Below are positions 8,515 to 17,572 of a DNA stretch of 64,000 bases, piece by piece. The position numbers and the translations under genes are program-made. Position 1 is the first letter of the stretch; each line of letters begins with the position of its first letter. Source of the stretch: Zunongwangia endophytica (GTDB lineage: Bacteria; Bacteroidota; Bacteroidia; Flavobacteriales; Flavobacteriaceae); contig NZ_JAUFPZ010000002.1 of assembly GCF_030409505.1 (NCBI RefSeq), forward strand, positions 3,355,501 to 3,419,500, given 5' to 3'. The notes under the pieces are model-generated. The model saw nothing but the letters and a program-made list of their open reading frames with translations. It had not been told where the DNA came from and ran no database searches.

Positions 8515-8749
8515 TAGATCGCTTCGCTGTTAGAAAAAAAATCAAAGAATCAAGATTATATATTTTGAACGATGAATTTTTAATGTTTTAAAAATAGCAT
8601 CGATTTATAAAAAAATATTCTCTAAATCTGCTTTTACACAGCTGACAGCTAAACCTGAAGATTAAAATAAAAAATGAGGGCTGAAATTATCGAATTTCAG
8701 CCCTTATTTTTTTGATCGATATGCTATAATCTAAAAGCGAAGCAGTCTA
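8515..8749. repeat. 235-bp segment bounded by 20-bp imperfect inverted repeats
   Basis: The left end (8515-8534) and the reverse complement of the right end (8730-8749) match at 17 of 20 bases, both containing TAGA..GCTTCGCT..TAGA. Between them lies the terminator at 8677 and no gene. This could be a small non-autonomous mobile element or a chance long-range pairing; I see no clear target-site duplication. Confidence 0.3.
8677..8712 (+). terminator. Terminator between converging genes
   Basis: The 12-bp arm AGGGCTGAAATT pairs with AATTTCAGCCCT and is followed by TATTTTTTT. It lies between the PLP enzyme gene and the converging aminotransferase, and can serve both strands because A-rich sequence precedes it. 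Confidence 0.75.
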
Positions 8750-8758
8750 TCTTATATA

Positions 8759-9982
8759 CTAAATCACTTTACCTAGAGCCAAAATTAATTTTTGTATTTC
8801 TTCTTCGGTATTGTAGTGTACTAAACTTATTCGCACTACGCCGTTTTTATCTTTTAAGTTGAGGTCTTCGATTAATTTTTTAGCGTAAAAATCACCAAAC
8901 CGAATTCCTATTCGATAGTCATCGACTTTTTCGACAATTTGATTACTTTTTAGATCTTTGTGTACAAATGAAATTGTGGGGACGCGTTTAGAAGCATCAG
9001 CTTCAGGATGTCCTATAATTTTCACTTTTGGATTCTCATTCAAGAATTCAAGAAGTTTTTTAGCCAGACTTTCCTCGTGTTCAGCAATAACTCCGTAAGA
9101 CTTTTTCAACATTATAGCTGTTGAATCTTTTTCTCCCGGAAAATGCTGTTTGTAAAATTCCTGAAAATATTCTGTTATTCCTAAAAGGCTATACGTAAGT
9201 TCGAAATTGAAGTTTCCGGGCTGGAATTTATACGGAATATCATCTTTTTTGAAAAAGGAATGATTAATACCTTCCATTCCTAAAAGCAAATCATACTTGC
9301 CATACATCAATGCTAAATGAGGGCCGTAGGTTTTATACCAGCTAAAGGTGTAGAAATCTACATCCCATTCCTGCACATCAATCTGGCGGTGTGGTGCATA
9401 AGCAACACCATCTACACAAATTAGCGAGCCATTATCGTGAACAATTTCAGCAATTTCTTTAATAGGATTTATAGTTCCTAAAATATTAGAGCAATGTGTA
9501 ACTGCGACAAGTTTGGTCTTTTTAGAAAGCAATTTTTTAAGTTCAGAAAGTTCTAGCTCCATAGTTTCTGGATTGGCTTTCCAAACCTTAATTTTGATTC
9601 CTTTTTTCTCCAGATCGGTCCATGGTGAAACATTGGCCTCATGATCGGTATTTGTAATGATAACTTCATCACCTTCTTGCCATCGCCTGCTTATTGATAA
9701 ACTCAGAATTCTAAAAAGCATGCTCGAAGAAGGTCCAATGATTACTTCTTCGGTTTGTTTAGCATTAATAAATTTAGCGATCTGTTTTGTTGCCCAACTT
9801 AATTTTTCTCCGGCTTCTTTACTAATTTTATAGGACGCTCCAAGTTGAACGTTATGATGAATTAAATATCCATTTATACGTTCAATAACCTTTCCCAGAA
9901 TCTGGGAGCCGCCAGCATTATCCATAAAGACAAAATCTTTATCCAGCGCCGGAAATTGTTTTCTAACATAGTCTATATCCAT
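8759..9982 (-). CDS. Class V aminotransferase, cysteine desulfurase-like
   Basis: This PLP enzyme has the NifS/SufS-type fold. The PLP lysine is Lys217 in FSWYKTYGPH, preceded by the cofactor-binding HCSNILGT (163-170) and DGVAYAPH (191-198). The N-terminal DNAGGSQI (21-28) matches the cysteine-desulfurase-like subfamily without Suf/Isc partners (VC1184 type). I see no clear mobile catalytic-cysteine loop of IscS/SufS near the C-terminus, so true desulfurase activity is uncertain. It starts five bases after the S9 peptidase stop codon and is likely co-transcribed with it. Confidence 0.82.
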   Translation of the reverse strand: MDIDYVRKQFPALDKDFVFMDNAGGSQILGKVIERINGYLIHHNVQLGASYKISKEAGEKLSWATKQIAKFINAKQTEEVIIGPSSSMLFRILSLSISRRWQEGDEVIITNTDHEANVSPWTDLEKKGIKIKVWKANPETMELELSELKKLLSKKTKLVAVTHCSNILGTINPIKEIAEIVHDNGSLICVDGVAYAPHRQIDVQEWDVDFYTFSWYKTYGPHLALMYGKYDLLLGMEGINHSFFKKDDIPYKFQPGNFNFELTYSLLGITEYFQEFYKQHFPGEKDSTAIMLKKSYGVIAEHEESLAKKLLEFLNENPKVKIIGHPEADASKRVPTISFVHKDLKSNQIVEKVDDYRIGIRFGDFYAKKLIEDLNLKDKNGVVRISLVHYNTEEEIQKLILALGKVI

Positions 9983-9987
9983 AATCT

Positions 9988-12369
9988 CTATTTGTCCAGA
10001 AGACTTTCATTAAATAATTTGAGAATTCTGCTATACTCATCGGTCCAGCTGCTAGGTTCTACAAAACCATGACCTTCTACGGGATAAACCGCCATTTCCC
10101 AATCGTCTTTTCCTAATTCAATCAATCGTTGTGAAAGTCTTACCACATCTTGGAAATGCACATTTACATCTACCATTCCGTGTGCGATCAATAAATCTCC
10201 TTCTAGACCTTCAGCAAAATAAATAGGAGAAGATCTGCGGTAGGCAATAGGATCATTTGTTGGTTCGTTAAGAATGTTTGCAGTGTATCCATGATTATAA
10301 TGCGCCCAGTCTGTTACCGATCTCAATGCTGCTCCTGCAGCAAAAGTATCTGGCTCGTTAAACATGGCCATCAAAGTAATAAATCCTCCGTAACTACCGC
10401 CGTAAATTCCAATTTTTTCAGGATCGATGTTGTGATTTTCAATCAGGTATTTTACACCGTCAACCTGATCTGATAGATCTTTACCGCCCATGTGTCGGTA
10501 AATTCCGGTTCTCCAATCGCGCCCGTAACCCGCACTTCCGCGGTAATCAATATCAATTACGGTATAGCCTAAATCGGTTAATAAGTTATGAAACATATAT
10601 TCTCTAAAGTAAGACGACCACCATTGATGTACATTTTGTAAATAACCGGCACCGTGCACAAATACCACAGCTGCATCGTTTTTGGTTTCTTCACTTGGCG
10701 TGTATAATCTTGCAGGAACCATAACACCATCTTCGGCTTCAAACTTTATAAGTTCTGGTGTTCTCCAGCCGTAATTTGAAAAAGCTTCCGATTGGCCGCT
10801 AGTCAATTGTTTTGCTTCGCCTTTTCCCGTTTTCTTCAAGTATAACTCCCAAGGTTTATTGCTGTAAGAATAGTTAATCGCCATGTATTTTTCATTTGGA
10901 GAAAGATATACTTGATTGTTCCCAACCATGTTGGTTAACTTTTCCATTTTGCCACCCATCAAAGGCATTTTATAAAAGTGACGTACATCTGGCCCTTCTG
11001 CAGAAGTAGTTAAATACCAGTATTTTTTATTATTCGATAATTCAGGGTCAAAAACTTCGTAATCGCCCGGCGTAAGATCTTTTTTATTTCCGTTATCAAC
11101 ATTCAGTAAATAGAGATGAGAATATCCGGTAGCTTCCGATTGAAAATAAACATGCTTGTTATCGTGTAGCCATCCTAAGGTTCCGCCACCAAAAGACCAG
11201 CCAAGACCAGGGCCTGCGATCCATGCTTCATCCCGTTGGCGATCTAAAGTTTTTAGAATTCCATCTTCAAGGTTAAGCTGGGCAATCCAGCGGTCTTTAT
11301 TGTCTTTAGAACGAATGCTGACAATGGCTTTCGCTCCATCTTCAGAAAAATAGGCTTTAGAAGTAATTACTTCGCGAACTTTTTCATCCCATTCTTTATC
11401 TGGATAATCTTTCACATAATCTGGTAAGTCTTTAATGCCTTCAAGATCCTCTGTACTTACCATAAACACAGTATCTTTTTCGATATTGTAAAGTGCTAGT
11501 TCCACTTTGGTAATATCATCACCTACTTTAGACCGTGCCGGGAGGTCTTTGGTATAACCCGATTGGTCTACATAGTTTGGAACTTCAGTATTATCACCAC
11601 GTTCCCTTTTAATTAAGTTGAAGCTTACATATTTTCCGTTAGGAGAAATGCTGATACCTGAAATTTGTTTATCCCCGATATAAAAAGTATACGGTTCTCT
11701 TTCTAGAATACTTTTACGGTAGGCTTTAGAAGCTTCCGATTTTTCTTTTCGCTGATTTACAACTTCTAAAAGATCAAGATTCTCATCTTGGATCCATTGA
11801 TTTTTATCAGAAAGCTTCTCTTCTTTGTCCTTTACTTTAGTTCCTTTACTGATATTGGTTAATTTAGTAATGCTTCCGTTATCGAGATTATAAACAAAAG
11901 CGTTATTATTTAGAACAAAAGAAACTTTAGATTCGTCTGCCATAAATTGGGGATCACGAATACCTTCTCCCAGATTTAATAATGCTGTTCTAGATGCTTT
12001 TCTAATATTATATAAAACAAGCTTCCCATCTTCAGTAAAAAGTATCTCACTCCTTTTATCGTTATAATCTCCGTAACGCGGAATCATATTTTCTTTTTCT
12101 GCCTGAGAAACTTTTATAATCTCGGAATGCTTGGAAAGATTGATCTTATATAAAGAATCGTCTGGATCTTTCTCTAGATTATATTGAAAATAAATGTTCT
12201 CACTATCAATTCCCCACTGAATTCTGGATGGGAAGGTTCCCATCCATTCAGGATCTTGCATAATTTTTTCAACAGAAAGCTCACTTTGTTGGGCTTGTAA
12301 GGAAATGCTACTAAAAGCAATAAATGCCAGGATTGCGAAATTGCTAAAACGAAGCGTAATTTTTATCAT
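9988..12369 (-). CDS. Secreted S9-family prolyl oligopeptidase (DPP IV-like)
   Basis: A signal peptide of about 26 residues (ending SLQAQ) directs export. The middle (about 50-530) is a beta-propeller of WD/DPP-like repeats, and the C-terminal third is the alpha/beta hydrolase peptidase domain. The nucleophile is Ser659 in GGSYGGF, with Asp734 (MVDVNVH) and His767 (EGHGF). The length of 793 residues matches periplasmic dipeptidyl/acylaminoacyl peptidases of Bacteroidota. It probably trims peptides in the periplasm. The downstream aminotransferase is five bases away, suggesting one transcript. Confidence 0.92.
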   Translation of the reverse strand: MIKITLRFSNFAILAFIAFSSISLQAQQSELSVEKIMQDPEWMGTFPSRIQWGIDSENIYFQYNLEKDPDDSLYKINLSKHSEIIKVSQAEKENMIPRYGDYNDKRSEILFTEDGKLVLYNIRKASRTALLNLGEGIRDPQFMADESKVSFVLNNNAFVYNLDNGSITKLTNISKGTKVKDKEEKLSDKNQWIQDENLDLLEVVNQRKEKSEASKAYRKSILEREPYTFYIGDKQISGISISPNGKYVSFNLIKRERGDNTEVPNYVDQSGYTKDLPARSKVGDDITKVELALYNIEKDTVFMVSTEDLEGIKDLPDYVKDYPDKEWDEKVREVITSKAYFSEDGAKAIVSIRSKDNKDRWIAQLNLEDGILKTLDRQRDEAWIAGPGLGWSFGGGTLGWLHDNKHVYFQSEATGYSHLYLLNVDNGNKKDLTPGDYEVFDPELSNNKKYWYLTTSAEGPDVRHFYKMPLMGGKMEKLTNMVGNNQVYLSPNEKYMAINYSYSNKPWELYLKKTGKGEAKQLTSGQSEAFSNYGWRTPELIKFEAEDGVMVPARLYTPSEETKNDAAVVFVHGAGYLQNVHQWWSSYFREYMFHNLLTDLGYTVIDIDYRGSAGYGRDWRTGIYRHMGGKDLSDQVDGVKYLIENHNIDPEKIGIYGGSYGGFITLMAMFNEPDTFAAGAALRSVTDWAHYNHGYTANILNEPTNDPIAYRRSSPIYFAEGLEGDLLIAHGMVDVNVHFQDVVRLSQRLIELGKDDWEMAVYPVEGHGFVEPSSWTDEYSRILKLFNESLLDK

Positions 12370-12568
12370 TTAGGTAAATATTGGATTTCAATTAGTGATG
12401 ATATTTCTATAAGTCGAAAAACGAATCTTTCGAAACCAAAATACTCAAAAAATGTATTATTCAGCTTTCTTTGAGAAAAGCTTTAAAATTTGCACACAAT
12501 ATACTTAAAATCACTTTCCAATTCAAGAATAATAGGCGCTAAGCTGTGATTTCAGTAGAGAATATATT

Positions 12569-12576
12569 TATATTTG
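12569..12576 (+). promoter_or_regulatory. -7 box of the M28 peptidase promoter
   Basis: TATATTTG is an exact TAnnTTTG match, placing the transcription start near 12582, about 30 bases before the ATG at 12613. The TTG inside this box opens the longer reading frame but would lie upstream of the message, so it cannot be the start codon. Confidence 0.6.
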
Positions 12577-12612
12577 AGAGCTATATTTCACCAATTTTTT
12601 AATCAAAATCCA

Positions 12613-14166
12613 ATGAAAACTAAATTACAACTAGCTTTTGTGTCGATGGCATTAGCTGCGACAACCTCGTTTGCACAACAGCAGGATCCTATTGTACAGG
12701 AAATCGTTACAGAGGCTACCGAAAATTCTCAATTAAAAAGGTTAGGTCACGAACTTTTAGACGTTATCGGACCAAGACTTGTAGGTTCACCACAAATGGA
12801 ACAGGCACACGACTGGGCTATTAAAACCTATGCCAACTGGGGGATTTCTGCCGAAAATCAGCAATGGGGAACCTGGAAAGGTTGGGGACGTGGTATAACA
12901 CATATCGATCTTGTGGAACCTCGTTTAAGAACTTTAGAGGGAAAACAACTGGCATGGAGCCCTTCGACATCTAAAAAGGGTGTTACTGCTAAGGCTATAA
13001 TTTTACCTGAAGCTAAAGACTCGGCCGATTTTCAATCTAAATTAAGCCAAGTAAAAGGGAAATTTGTCTTGGTTTCTTTTAACGAGCCAACCGGTCGTCC
13101 CGATTATAACTGGGAAGAATGGGCCACAGATCAGTCTTTTGAAAAAATGAAAAAAGAGCGTTCTAAAGCTGAAAATGCCTGGAGAGATCGTATAAAGGCT
13201 ACCGGATATTCTTCAAGAGAGTTACCTAAAATTTTAGAAAAAGCGGGAGCTGAAGGAATTATTACGTTAAACTGGTCTAGTGGTTTTGGCGTAAACAAAG
13301 TTTTTTCAGCATACACCAATGATATTCCTACAGTAGATCTTTCTTTAGAAGATTATGGATTAGTTTATCGTATGGCTGAAAATGGAGATAAACCTGAATT
13401 AAAGATTGTAGCAACATCTGAAGATCTTGGAGAAGTGCCTACTTTTAATACTATTGCAACAATCGAAGGTTCAGAAAAGCCGGAAGAATATATCGTGCTT
13501 TCTGCGCATTTTGATAGCTGGGATGGAGGAACCGGAGCCACAGATAATGGTACTGGTACTTTAGTGATGATGGAAGCAATGCGTATTCTTAAAGAAGTAT
13601 ATCCAAACCCAAAGCGTACAATTATCGCGGGACATTGGGGGAGTGAAGAACAGGGATTAAATGGATCTCGTGCGTTTGTAAAAGATCATCCAGAAATTGT
13701 AGAGAACATTCAAGCAGTTTTTAATCAGGATAACGGAACAGGTCGTGTAGTAAGTCTTTCCGGAAATGGATTGGTAGACGCTTATGATTATTTAGGAGAT
13801 TGGTTATCTGCAGTACCCGACAGTATTTCCAGACAAATTGAAACTAATTTTCCTGGGATGCCGGGTAGAGGAGGATCAGATTATGCTTCTTTCCTTGCTG
13901 CCGGAGCACCAGCCTTTAATTTGAGTTCTTTAAGTTGGTCGTACTGGAATTACACCTGGCATACCAACCGCGATACTTATGATAAGATCGTTTGGGACGA
14001 TGTACAAAGTAATGCTATCCTTGCAGCAATACTAGCTTATAAAGCTAGTGAAGATGCAGATAAAACGTCTAGAAAGCAGCGAGTACTTCCTGTAAATGAT
14101 AGAACTGGTGAGCAAAGCACATGGCCAGAACCTAGAGACGGCAATCGTAGAGGAGGTTTAGATTAA
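12613..14166 (+). CDS. Secreted M28-family zinc peptidase
   Basis: The signal peptide starts at the ATG at 12613 (MKTKLQLAF...) and ends after TSFAQ, giving a 517-residue precursor. A PA-like insertion is followed by the M28 catalytic domain with zinc ligands in SAHFDSWDGG (His299) and GATDNGTG (Asp311). It also has the catalytic pair in GSEEQGLNGS and a late YTWHTNRDTYD histidine. Such enzymes are exported aminopeptidases or carboxypeptidases that digest peptides in the periplasm. I reject the upstream TTG at 12574 because it lies inside the -7 box. The gene is divergent from the S9 peptidase. Confidence 0.92.
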   Translation: MKTKLQLAFVSMALAATTSFAQQQDPIVQEIVTEATENSQLKRLGHELLDVIGPRLVGSPQMEQAHDWAIKTYANWGISAENQQWGTWKGWGRGITHIDLVEPRLRTLEGKQLAWSPSTSKKGVTAKAIILPEAKDSADFQSKLSQVKGKFVLVSFNEPTGRPDYNWEEWATDQSFEKMKKERSKAENAWRDRIKATGYSSRELPKILEKAGAEGIITLNWSSGFGVNKVFSAYTNDIPTVDLSLEDYGLVYRMAENGDKPELKIVATSEDLGEVPTFNTIATIEGSEKPEEYIVLSAHFDSWDGGTGATDNGTGTLVMMEAMRILKEVYPNPKRTIIAGHWGSEEQGLNGSRAFVKDHPEIVENIQAVFNQDNGTGRVVSLSGNGLVDAYDYLGDWLSAVPDSISRQIETNFPGMPGRGGSDYASFLAAGAPAFNLSSLSWSYWNYTWHTNRDTYDKIVWDDVQSNAILAAILAYKASEDADKTSRKQRVLPVNDRTGEQSTWPEPRDGNRRGGLD

Positions 14167-14200
14167 GCGCTAAAAATTTCGAATATTAGAAATTAATTTT

Positions 14201-14236
14201 AACAAACCCTTATCCCTTCGGATAGGGGTTTTGTTT
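14201..14236 (+). terminator. Terminator after the M28 peptidase
   Basis: AAACCCTTATCC pairs with GGATAGGGGTTT around a tight CTTC loop (TTCG-type) and is followed by TTGTTTTG. It separates the peptidase from the toxin-antitoxin operon. Confidence 0.8.
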
Positions 14237-14263
14237 TGCAAAAAAGTTCTTAGCATTATTTTG

Positions 14264-14271
14264 TATCTTTG
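14264..14271 (+). promoter_or_regulatory. -7 box of the toxin-antitoxin operon
   Basis: TATCTTTG matches TAnnTTTG exactly. Transcription would begin near 14277, leaving about 13 bases before the antitoxin ATG at 14290. The TTG at 14269 is part of the box. Confidence 0.55.
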
Positions 14272-14289
14272 AGTAAACATTTTTTTGCT

Positions 14290-14529
14290 ATGGATCTGCA
14301 AACAAGAAAGTTAAATTTGATATCATATCTCGCACAGATTCAGGATGAAAATCTATTATCTGAAATTGAAAATTATATTCTGAAAAATAGTTCGAAAGAT
14401 GAGCAAGCTCTTCATGAGCCTTTTAGTCCTGAAGAATTATTGAGAAGAATAGGAATTTCTGAGAAAGACTTTGAAAATGGAAGATATAAATCTCAGGATA
14501 AATTGAAACAGCTAACTGAAAATTGGTGA
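14290..14529 (+). CDS. Putative antitoxin of a RelE/ParE-type module
   Basis: This 79-residue acidic protein lies seven bases before a RelE/ParE-like toxin gene. It starts at the ATG (MDLQTRKLNLISYL). The N-terminal half is helical and may dimerise or bind DNA. The C-terminal half (FSPEELLRRIGISEKDF, then a charged tail ending TENW) looks like a flexible toxin-wrapping segment. I do not recognise a named antitoxin family, so the call depends on size, charge and position. Such antitoxins usually repress their own promoter. Confidence 0.7.
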   Translation: MDLQTRKLNLISYLAQIQDENLLSEIENYILKNSSKDEQALHEPFSPEELLRRIGISEKDFENGRYKSQDKLKQLTENW

Positions 14530-14536
14530 TCTTTTA

Positions 14537-14839
14537 ATGGTGGAGATAATTTGGTCTGACTTTGCAATTAATAGTTTGAAGGAGATTTATGATTACTATA
14601 AATCAAACGTACATCTTAGAATAGCTAAGAAAATAAAATCTGAAATTCTTCAAACTACAAATCAGCTTAAAACTTCCCCAGAATTAGGTCAAATAGAATT
14701 TTATTTGGAAGAATTAAATAGAAGCCATCGTTATATAATATCTGGAAATTATAAGATAATCTACAGGATAAAAGGAAACCAGGTTTTAATCAATGACGTT
14801 TTTGATGTACGAAGGAATCCAGATAAAATGTTAGATTAA
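14537..14839 (+). CDS. RelE/ParE-superfamily toxin
   Basis: The 100-residue protein has the ParE/RelE plan: a helical hairpin (residues about 8-45), then a beta-sheet with SHRYIISGNYKIIYRI (72-87), and the terminal VFDVRRNPDKM typical of ParE-like toxins. Members inhibit gyrase or cleave mRNA on the ribosome; the sequence does not decide which. It is paired with the antitoxin seven bases upstream. It ends three bases before the convergent DUF3095 stop codon, with no visible terminator between them. Confidence 0.85.
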   Translation: MVEIIWSDFAINSLKEIYDYYKSNVHLRIAKKIKSEILQTTNQLKTSPELGQIEFYLEELNRSHRYIISGNYKIIYRIKGNQVLINDVFDVRRNPDKMLD

Positions 14840-14842
14840 AGA

Positions 14843-15991
14843 CTAAATCTTATTTTTTAAACTTTTAGCTGCTTTTGTATACCCACCGTTTCCGCCATCT
14901 ACAAAATGAATATGATCGTGGGTACTGATGTTTCTTACGTAGCAAGACATAATACTTTCTTCGCTTACATAGATTCCGTATTTTATTTTTCCTGAATCTT
15001 CCAGATTATCCAGATAACCAATAAGCGCTTCTCTTTGCTGAGGTGTTCCTGAAATTACAGTATTTATTCTCCCGTCGATCGTTAAGGTGTCTGCTAGAGC
15101 CACCATCTTTTTTAGGTAGTTTTTTCCGTTTTCTTTTTTAAGCCAAATGTGCCTTCCGTATTTTCCAATCATCCAGTTTTCAAGCATATAAGGCAGATAA
15201 AATCGACCTAGTTTGGCTTTCATTTCATTATTAATTTTACGAAGATTAGCTTTTAGCTTTAACCTCCGAACAGAAATAGGTTTTCTTCTTTTTGGGGATC
15301 CGTAAATATCATCGATAGCTTTTAAAACCTGAGAAAAGACTTTAGATGTTTCTTGGTCATTTCGCGAAACCACGATTAAACTTACGACTTCCTGATTCTT
15401 TTTTGGAGGTTTTATTTTGTCCCATTTACATTCCATTCCATCAAGATTCAGCGCTTTGCTATTAGGTACGATTTCTTGTTTGGATAATGTGTGTTTAATT
15501 AGATCTTCAGCGTAGTGTAACGCGTCTCCCAGAACTATCGGAATGTTCATATCAGCATTCACTTTAAGTTTTGCGATTTTAAGCTGAATATTTTCTTTGT
15601 AAATGGTTTTAACCGGAAATGATCCTGTTTTAAGCTCTAATTTGAAGTTTTTTTGAGTATTTCTTTTATGCTTTTGAAGCGCTGCAAGTGTTTCCTGCAA
15701 AATCTCTTCAGGAACGATGGCAATTGCACCGTCACCACCAAAAAAGAACGGGATATTTAGTTTTGCTTTGTATGCGATATTAATCATGGCAATAACACAA
15801 CCTGTAGCAATTAGATTAACCGAATTATGATTGCCTTTTGCAATAGCCTCGGTAGAATTCTTAATATCTGCTGCCACGATGTGCCAAGTTTCCGGGACTT
15901 GATGAAAATGACTAATATCGCCCACGAGTTTACTAACCGGAATATCTAAAGCCGGTAAATTTTCATAAAAATCAGTTTCAGTATTGGCCAT
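14843..15991 (-). CDS. DUF3095 protein with nucleotide-cyclase-like motifs
   Basis: This 382-residue cytoplasmic protein matches the uncharacterised DUF3095 family. The N-terminal part shows ADIKNST (Asp42) and FFFGGDGA (Asp87). Two metal-binding-type aspartates 45 residues apart, one before a beta-alpha turn and one in a GGDG hairpin, is the layout of class III nucleotidyl cyclases (inference). The middle (about 230-270) is very basic, and the C-terminus has a possible winged-helix-like region (about 290-370). It follows the DUF1028 gene by 14 bases, so the two are likely one operon. No second messenger effector is visible nearby. Confidence 0.75.
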   Translation of the reverse strand: MANTETDFYENLPALDIPVSKLVGDISHFHQVPETWHIVAADIKNSTEAIAKGNHNSVNLIATGCVIAMINIAYKAKLNIPFFFGGDGAIAIVPEEILQETLAALQKHKRNTQKNFKLELKTGSFPVKTIYKENIQLKIAKLKVNADMNIPIVLGDALHYAEDLIKHTLSKQEIVPNSKALNLDGMECKWDKIKPPKKNQEVVSLIVVSRNDQETSKVFSQVLKAIDDIYGSPKRRKPISVRRLKLKANLRKINNEMKAKLGRFYLPYMLENWMIGKYGRHIWLKKENGKNYLKKMVALADTLTIDGRINTVISGTPQQREALIGYLDNLEDSGKIKYGIYVSEESIMSCYVRNISTHDHIHFVDGGNGGYTKAAKSLKNKI

Positions 15992-16005
15992 TTTGAACTT
16001 CAGTT

Positions 16006-16995
16006 TTAAAGTTCAGTAATTTGATTGATTTCCTTTTCGCTAATTTGTAGAAGTCCGGCTTTTGGTAGTCTTGTGATCATTTCTCTCCAGTTGTCATCTT
16101 GTTCAAAAATTTCAGCAAAAACCGGCAATGCTTTATTTAGGCGATCACTATTTGCCAGTGCTACCGCTTTCCAGAATTTCATTTCTAGATTTTCTGGGAA
16201 CATTTCTTCCGCAGTACCATATTCTTCTAAAGCTTTATCAATATCACCTTTTTCAACAGCAAGATCTCCCTTATTCATGTGTTCGTAAGCACGAGCAGTT
16301 TTAAGTAGTCGCTCTAATTCGTCAATCGGGTTTTGGTGATCGTCGACTCTTAAGTCGATTTTCTTATCTTCCCACTCATTCTTAACCTTTTTAGGGCCAA
16401 CGACGATAAGCGCAGCCGATTGTTTACCTCGAATGTCGCCTCCTTCTTTTTGCGCAGCTTTTAAGACCTGAACCATTCTTTCAGCTAAAGGTAGATTCTC
16501 ATTATTTTTAAATGCTTCCGCCATCGCGGGAACAACCCTGTCGTTCAGCATCATGTTGGCTTGAACAGAAAAGTTTTCTCCTTCAATTTGCCCCGCAGCT
16601 TCTACGCACAATTTCCCCGTGTAGGCAGAAACATTTCCTTTTACATCCAAAAATGCAACTTGGCGATAATCACGCCCTTCATCTTCAGCAATTAATTCCT
16701 CTAAAGCATCTTCCGCAGACATTCCGCCCGCCATCAATTTGAGTCCGTTTGGGCCATAAGCGGGATTTACAAAAGATTGAGTCGCTACCACTCCAACACC
16801 AGATTTTGCCCAGCTCACTAAAGAGCCTACAGAAAACCAATGGCTTTGGACGGCTACAGCCATTTCTCCTGTTCTGGGATCTTTTGCGACAATCGAGAAG
16901 GTATGCGCAAAAGCTTCTTTATCGATATTGGCGTTTTGTGCTTTCGTTTTTATCATGAAAAAACTAATTAAAACGAATGGAATGATCTTTTTCAT
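16006..16995 (-). CDS. Secreted DUF1028 (Ntn-hydrolase-like) protein with TPR-like tail
   Basis: A signal peptide (residues 1-19, ending KTKAQ) precedes a DUF1028 domain beginning HTFSIVAKDPRTGEMAVAVQ, with VGVVATQSFVNPAYGP near 64-79. DUF1028 is related to N-terminal-nucleophile hydrolases and is often near peptidases, but no activity is established. The last hundred residues (about 230-329) form TPR-like helices (KGDIDKALEEYGTAEEMFPE). It is the first gene of a two-gene operon with DUF3095. Confidence 0.82.
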   Translation of the reverse strand: MKKIIPFVLISFFMIKTKAQNANIDKEAFAHTFSIVAKDPRTGEMAVAVQSHWFSVGSLVSWAKSGVGVVATQSFVNPAYGPNGLKLMAGGMSAEDALEELIAEDEGRDYRQVAFLDVKGNVSAYTGKLCVEAAGQIEGENFSVQANMMLNDRVVPAMAEAFKNNENLPLAERMVQVLKAAQKEGGDIRGKQSAALIVVGPKKVKNEWEDKKIDLRVDDHQNPIDELERLLKTARAYEHMNKGDLAVEKGDIDKALEEYGTAEEMFPENLEMKFWKAVALANSDRLNKALPVFAEIFEQDDNWREMITRLPKAGLLQISEKEINQITEL

Positions 16996-17065
16996 GCGAT
17001 TGTATTTTTAAAACCGAGTTAAATATATACAATCTTGAGAGAAGCATATCTAAAATTATAATTGC

Positions 17066-17365
17066 TTAATATTCAATCTCTAGCACTTTTAGATATTCTG
17101 GTCCGCCGTCTATAGGGTAACCTTCTATTCTTTCAGCAACGATCGTATGAGTTTGACCTTCGAGTTGAGTTAGATCTACTTTGCCAGAGGTTATAGCATA
17201 GGTTTTATCGTCGGTACGTAAAACATGGCTGCCATATTGATAAGTTGTCATACCCGCTTCTTCAATCAATCCGGTAAGTTTTAAATTACTGGTTACTTTT
17301 TGATTATTACAGGTCGCGGTAATAACTAAGAGAAAAAAAGAAGAGATTAAAACACCTATTTTCAT
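17066..17365 (-). CDS. Small lipoprotein of unknown function
   Basis: This 99-residue protein has a signal peptide with lipobox ITATC (Cys19) and a compact, mostly beta body containing VLRTDDKTYAITSGKVDL and EGYPIDGGPEYLKVLEIEY at the end, reminiscent of a single OB-like barrel. I do not recognise a named family. It is transcribed alone with about 130 bases to the tRNA on the opposite strand. Confidence 0.7.
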   Translation of the reverse strand: MKIGVLISSFFLLVITATCNNQKVTSNLKLTGLIEEAGMTTYQYGSHVLRTDDKTYAITSGKVDLTQLEGQTHTIVAERIEGYPIDGGPEYLKVLEIEY

Positions 17366-17470
17366 AATTCATTTAATTAAGTTGATTGAAAATTACATTT
17401 TCTACCCGAGTCTAGCTTATGTCTTATAGAAGTTTTAACGAGTAGAGTATAGGTATAATAAAAACATTTC

Positions 17471-17478
17471 TATTTTTG
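17471..17478 (+). promoter_or_regulatory. -7 box of tRNA-Arg
   Basis: TATTTTTG is an exact TAnnTTTG match 14 bases before the mature 5' end of the tRNA, the expected distance for a tRNA promoter. Confidence 0.5.
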
Positions 17479-17492
17479 TACAGCATTAAAAA

Positions 17493-17564
17493 GGCCTCGT
17501 AGTTCAACGGATAGAATAGAAGTTTCCTAAACTTTAGATCCAGGTTCGATTCCTGGCGAGGCTA
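17493..17564 (+). tRNA. tRNA-Arg (anticodon CCT)
   Basis: All four arms fold. The acceptor GGCCTCG pairs with CGAGGCT (one G-T), and T8-A9 is followed by a D arm GTTC/GAAT. The anticodon arm GAAGT/ACTTT has the loop TTCCTAA (anticodon CCT), and the T arm is CCAGG/CCTGG with loop TTCGATT. The discriminator base is A and the CCA end is not encoded. It reads AGG codons. Confidence 0.96.
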
Positions 17565-17572
17565 CAAAATGC

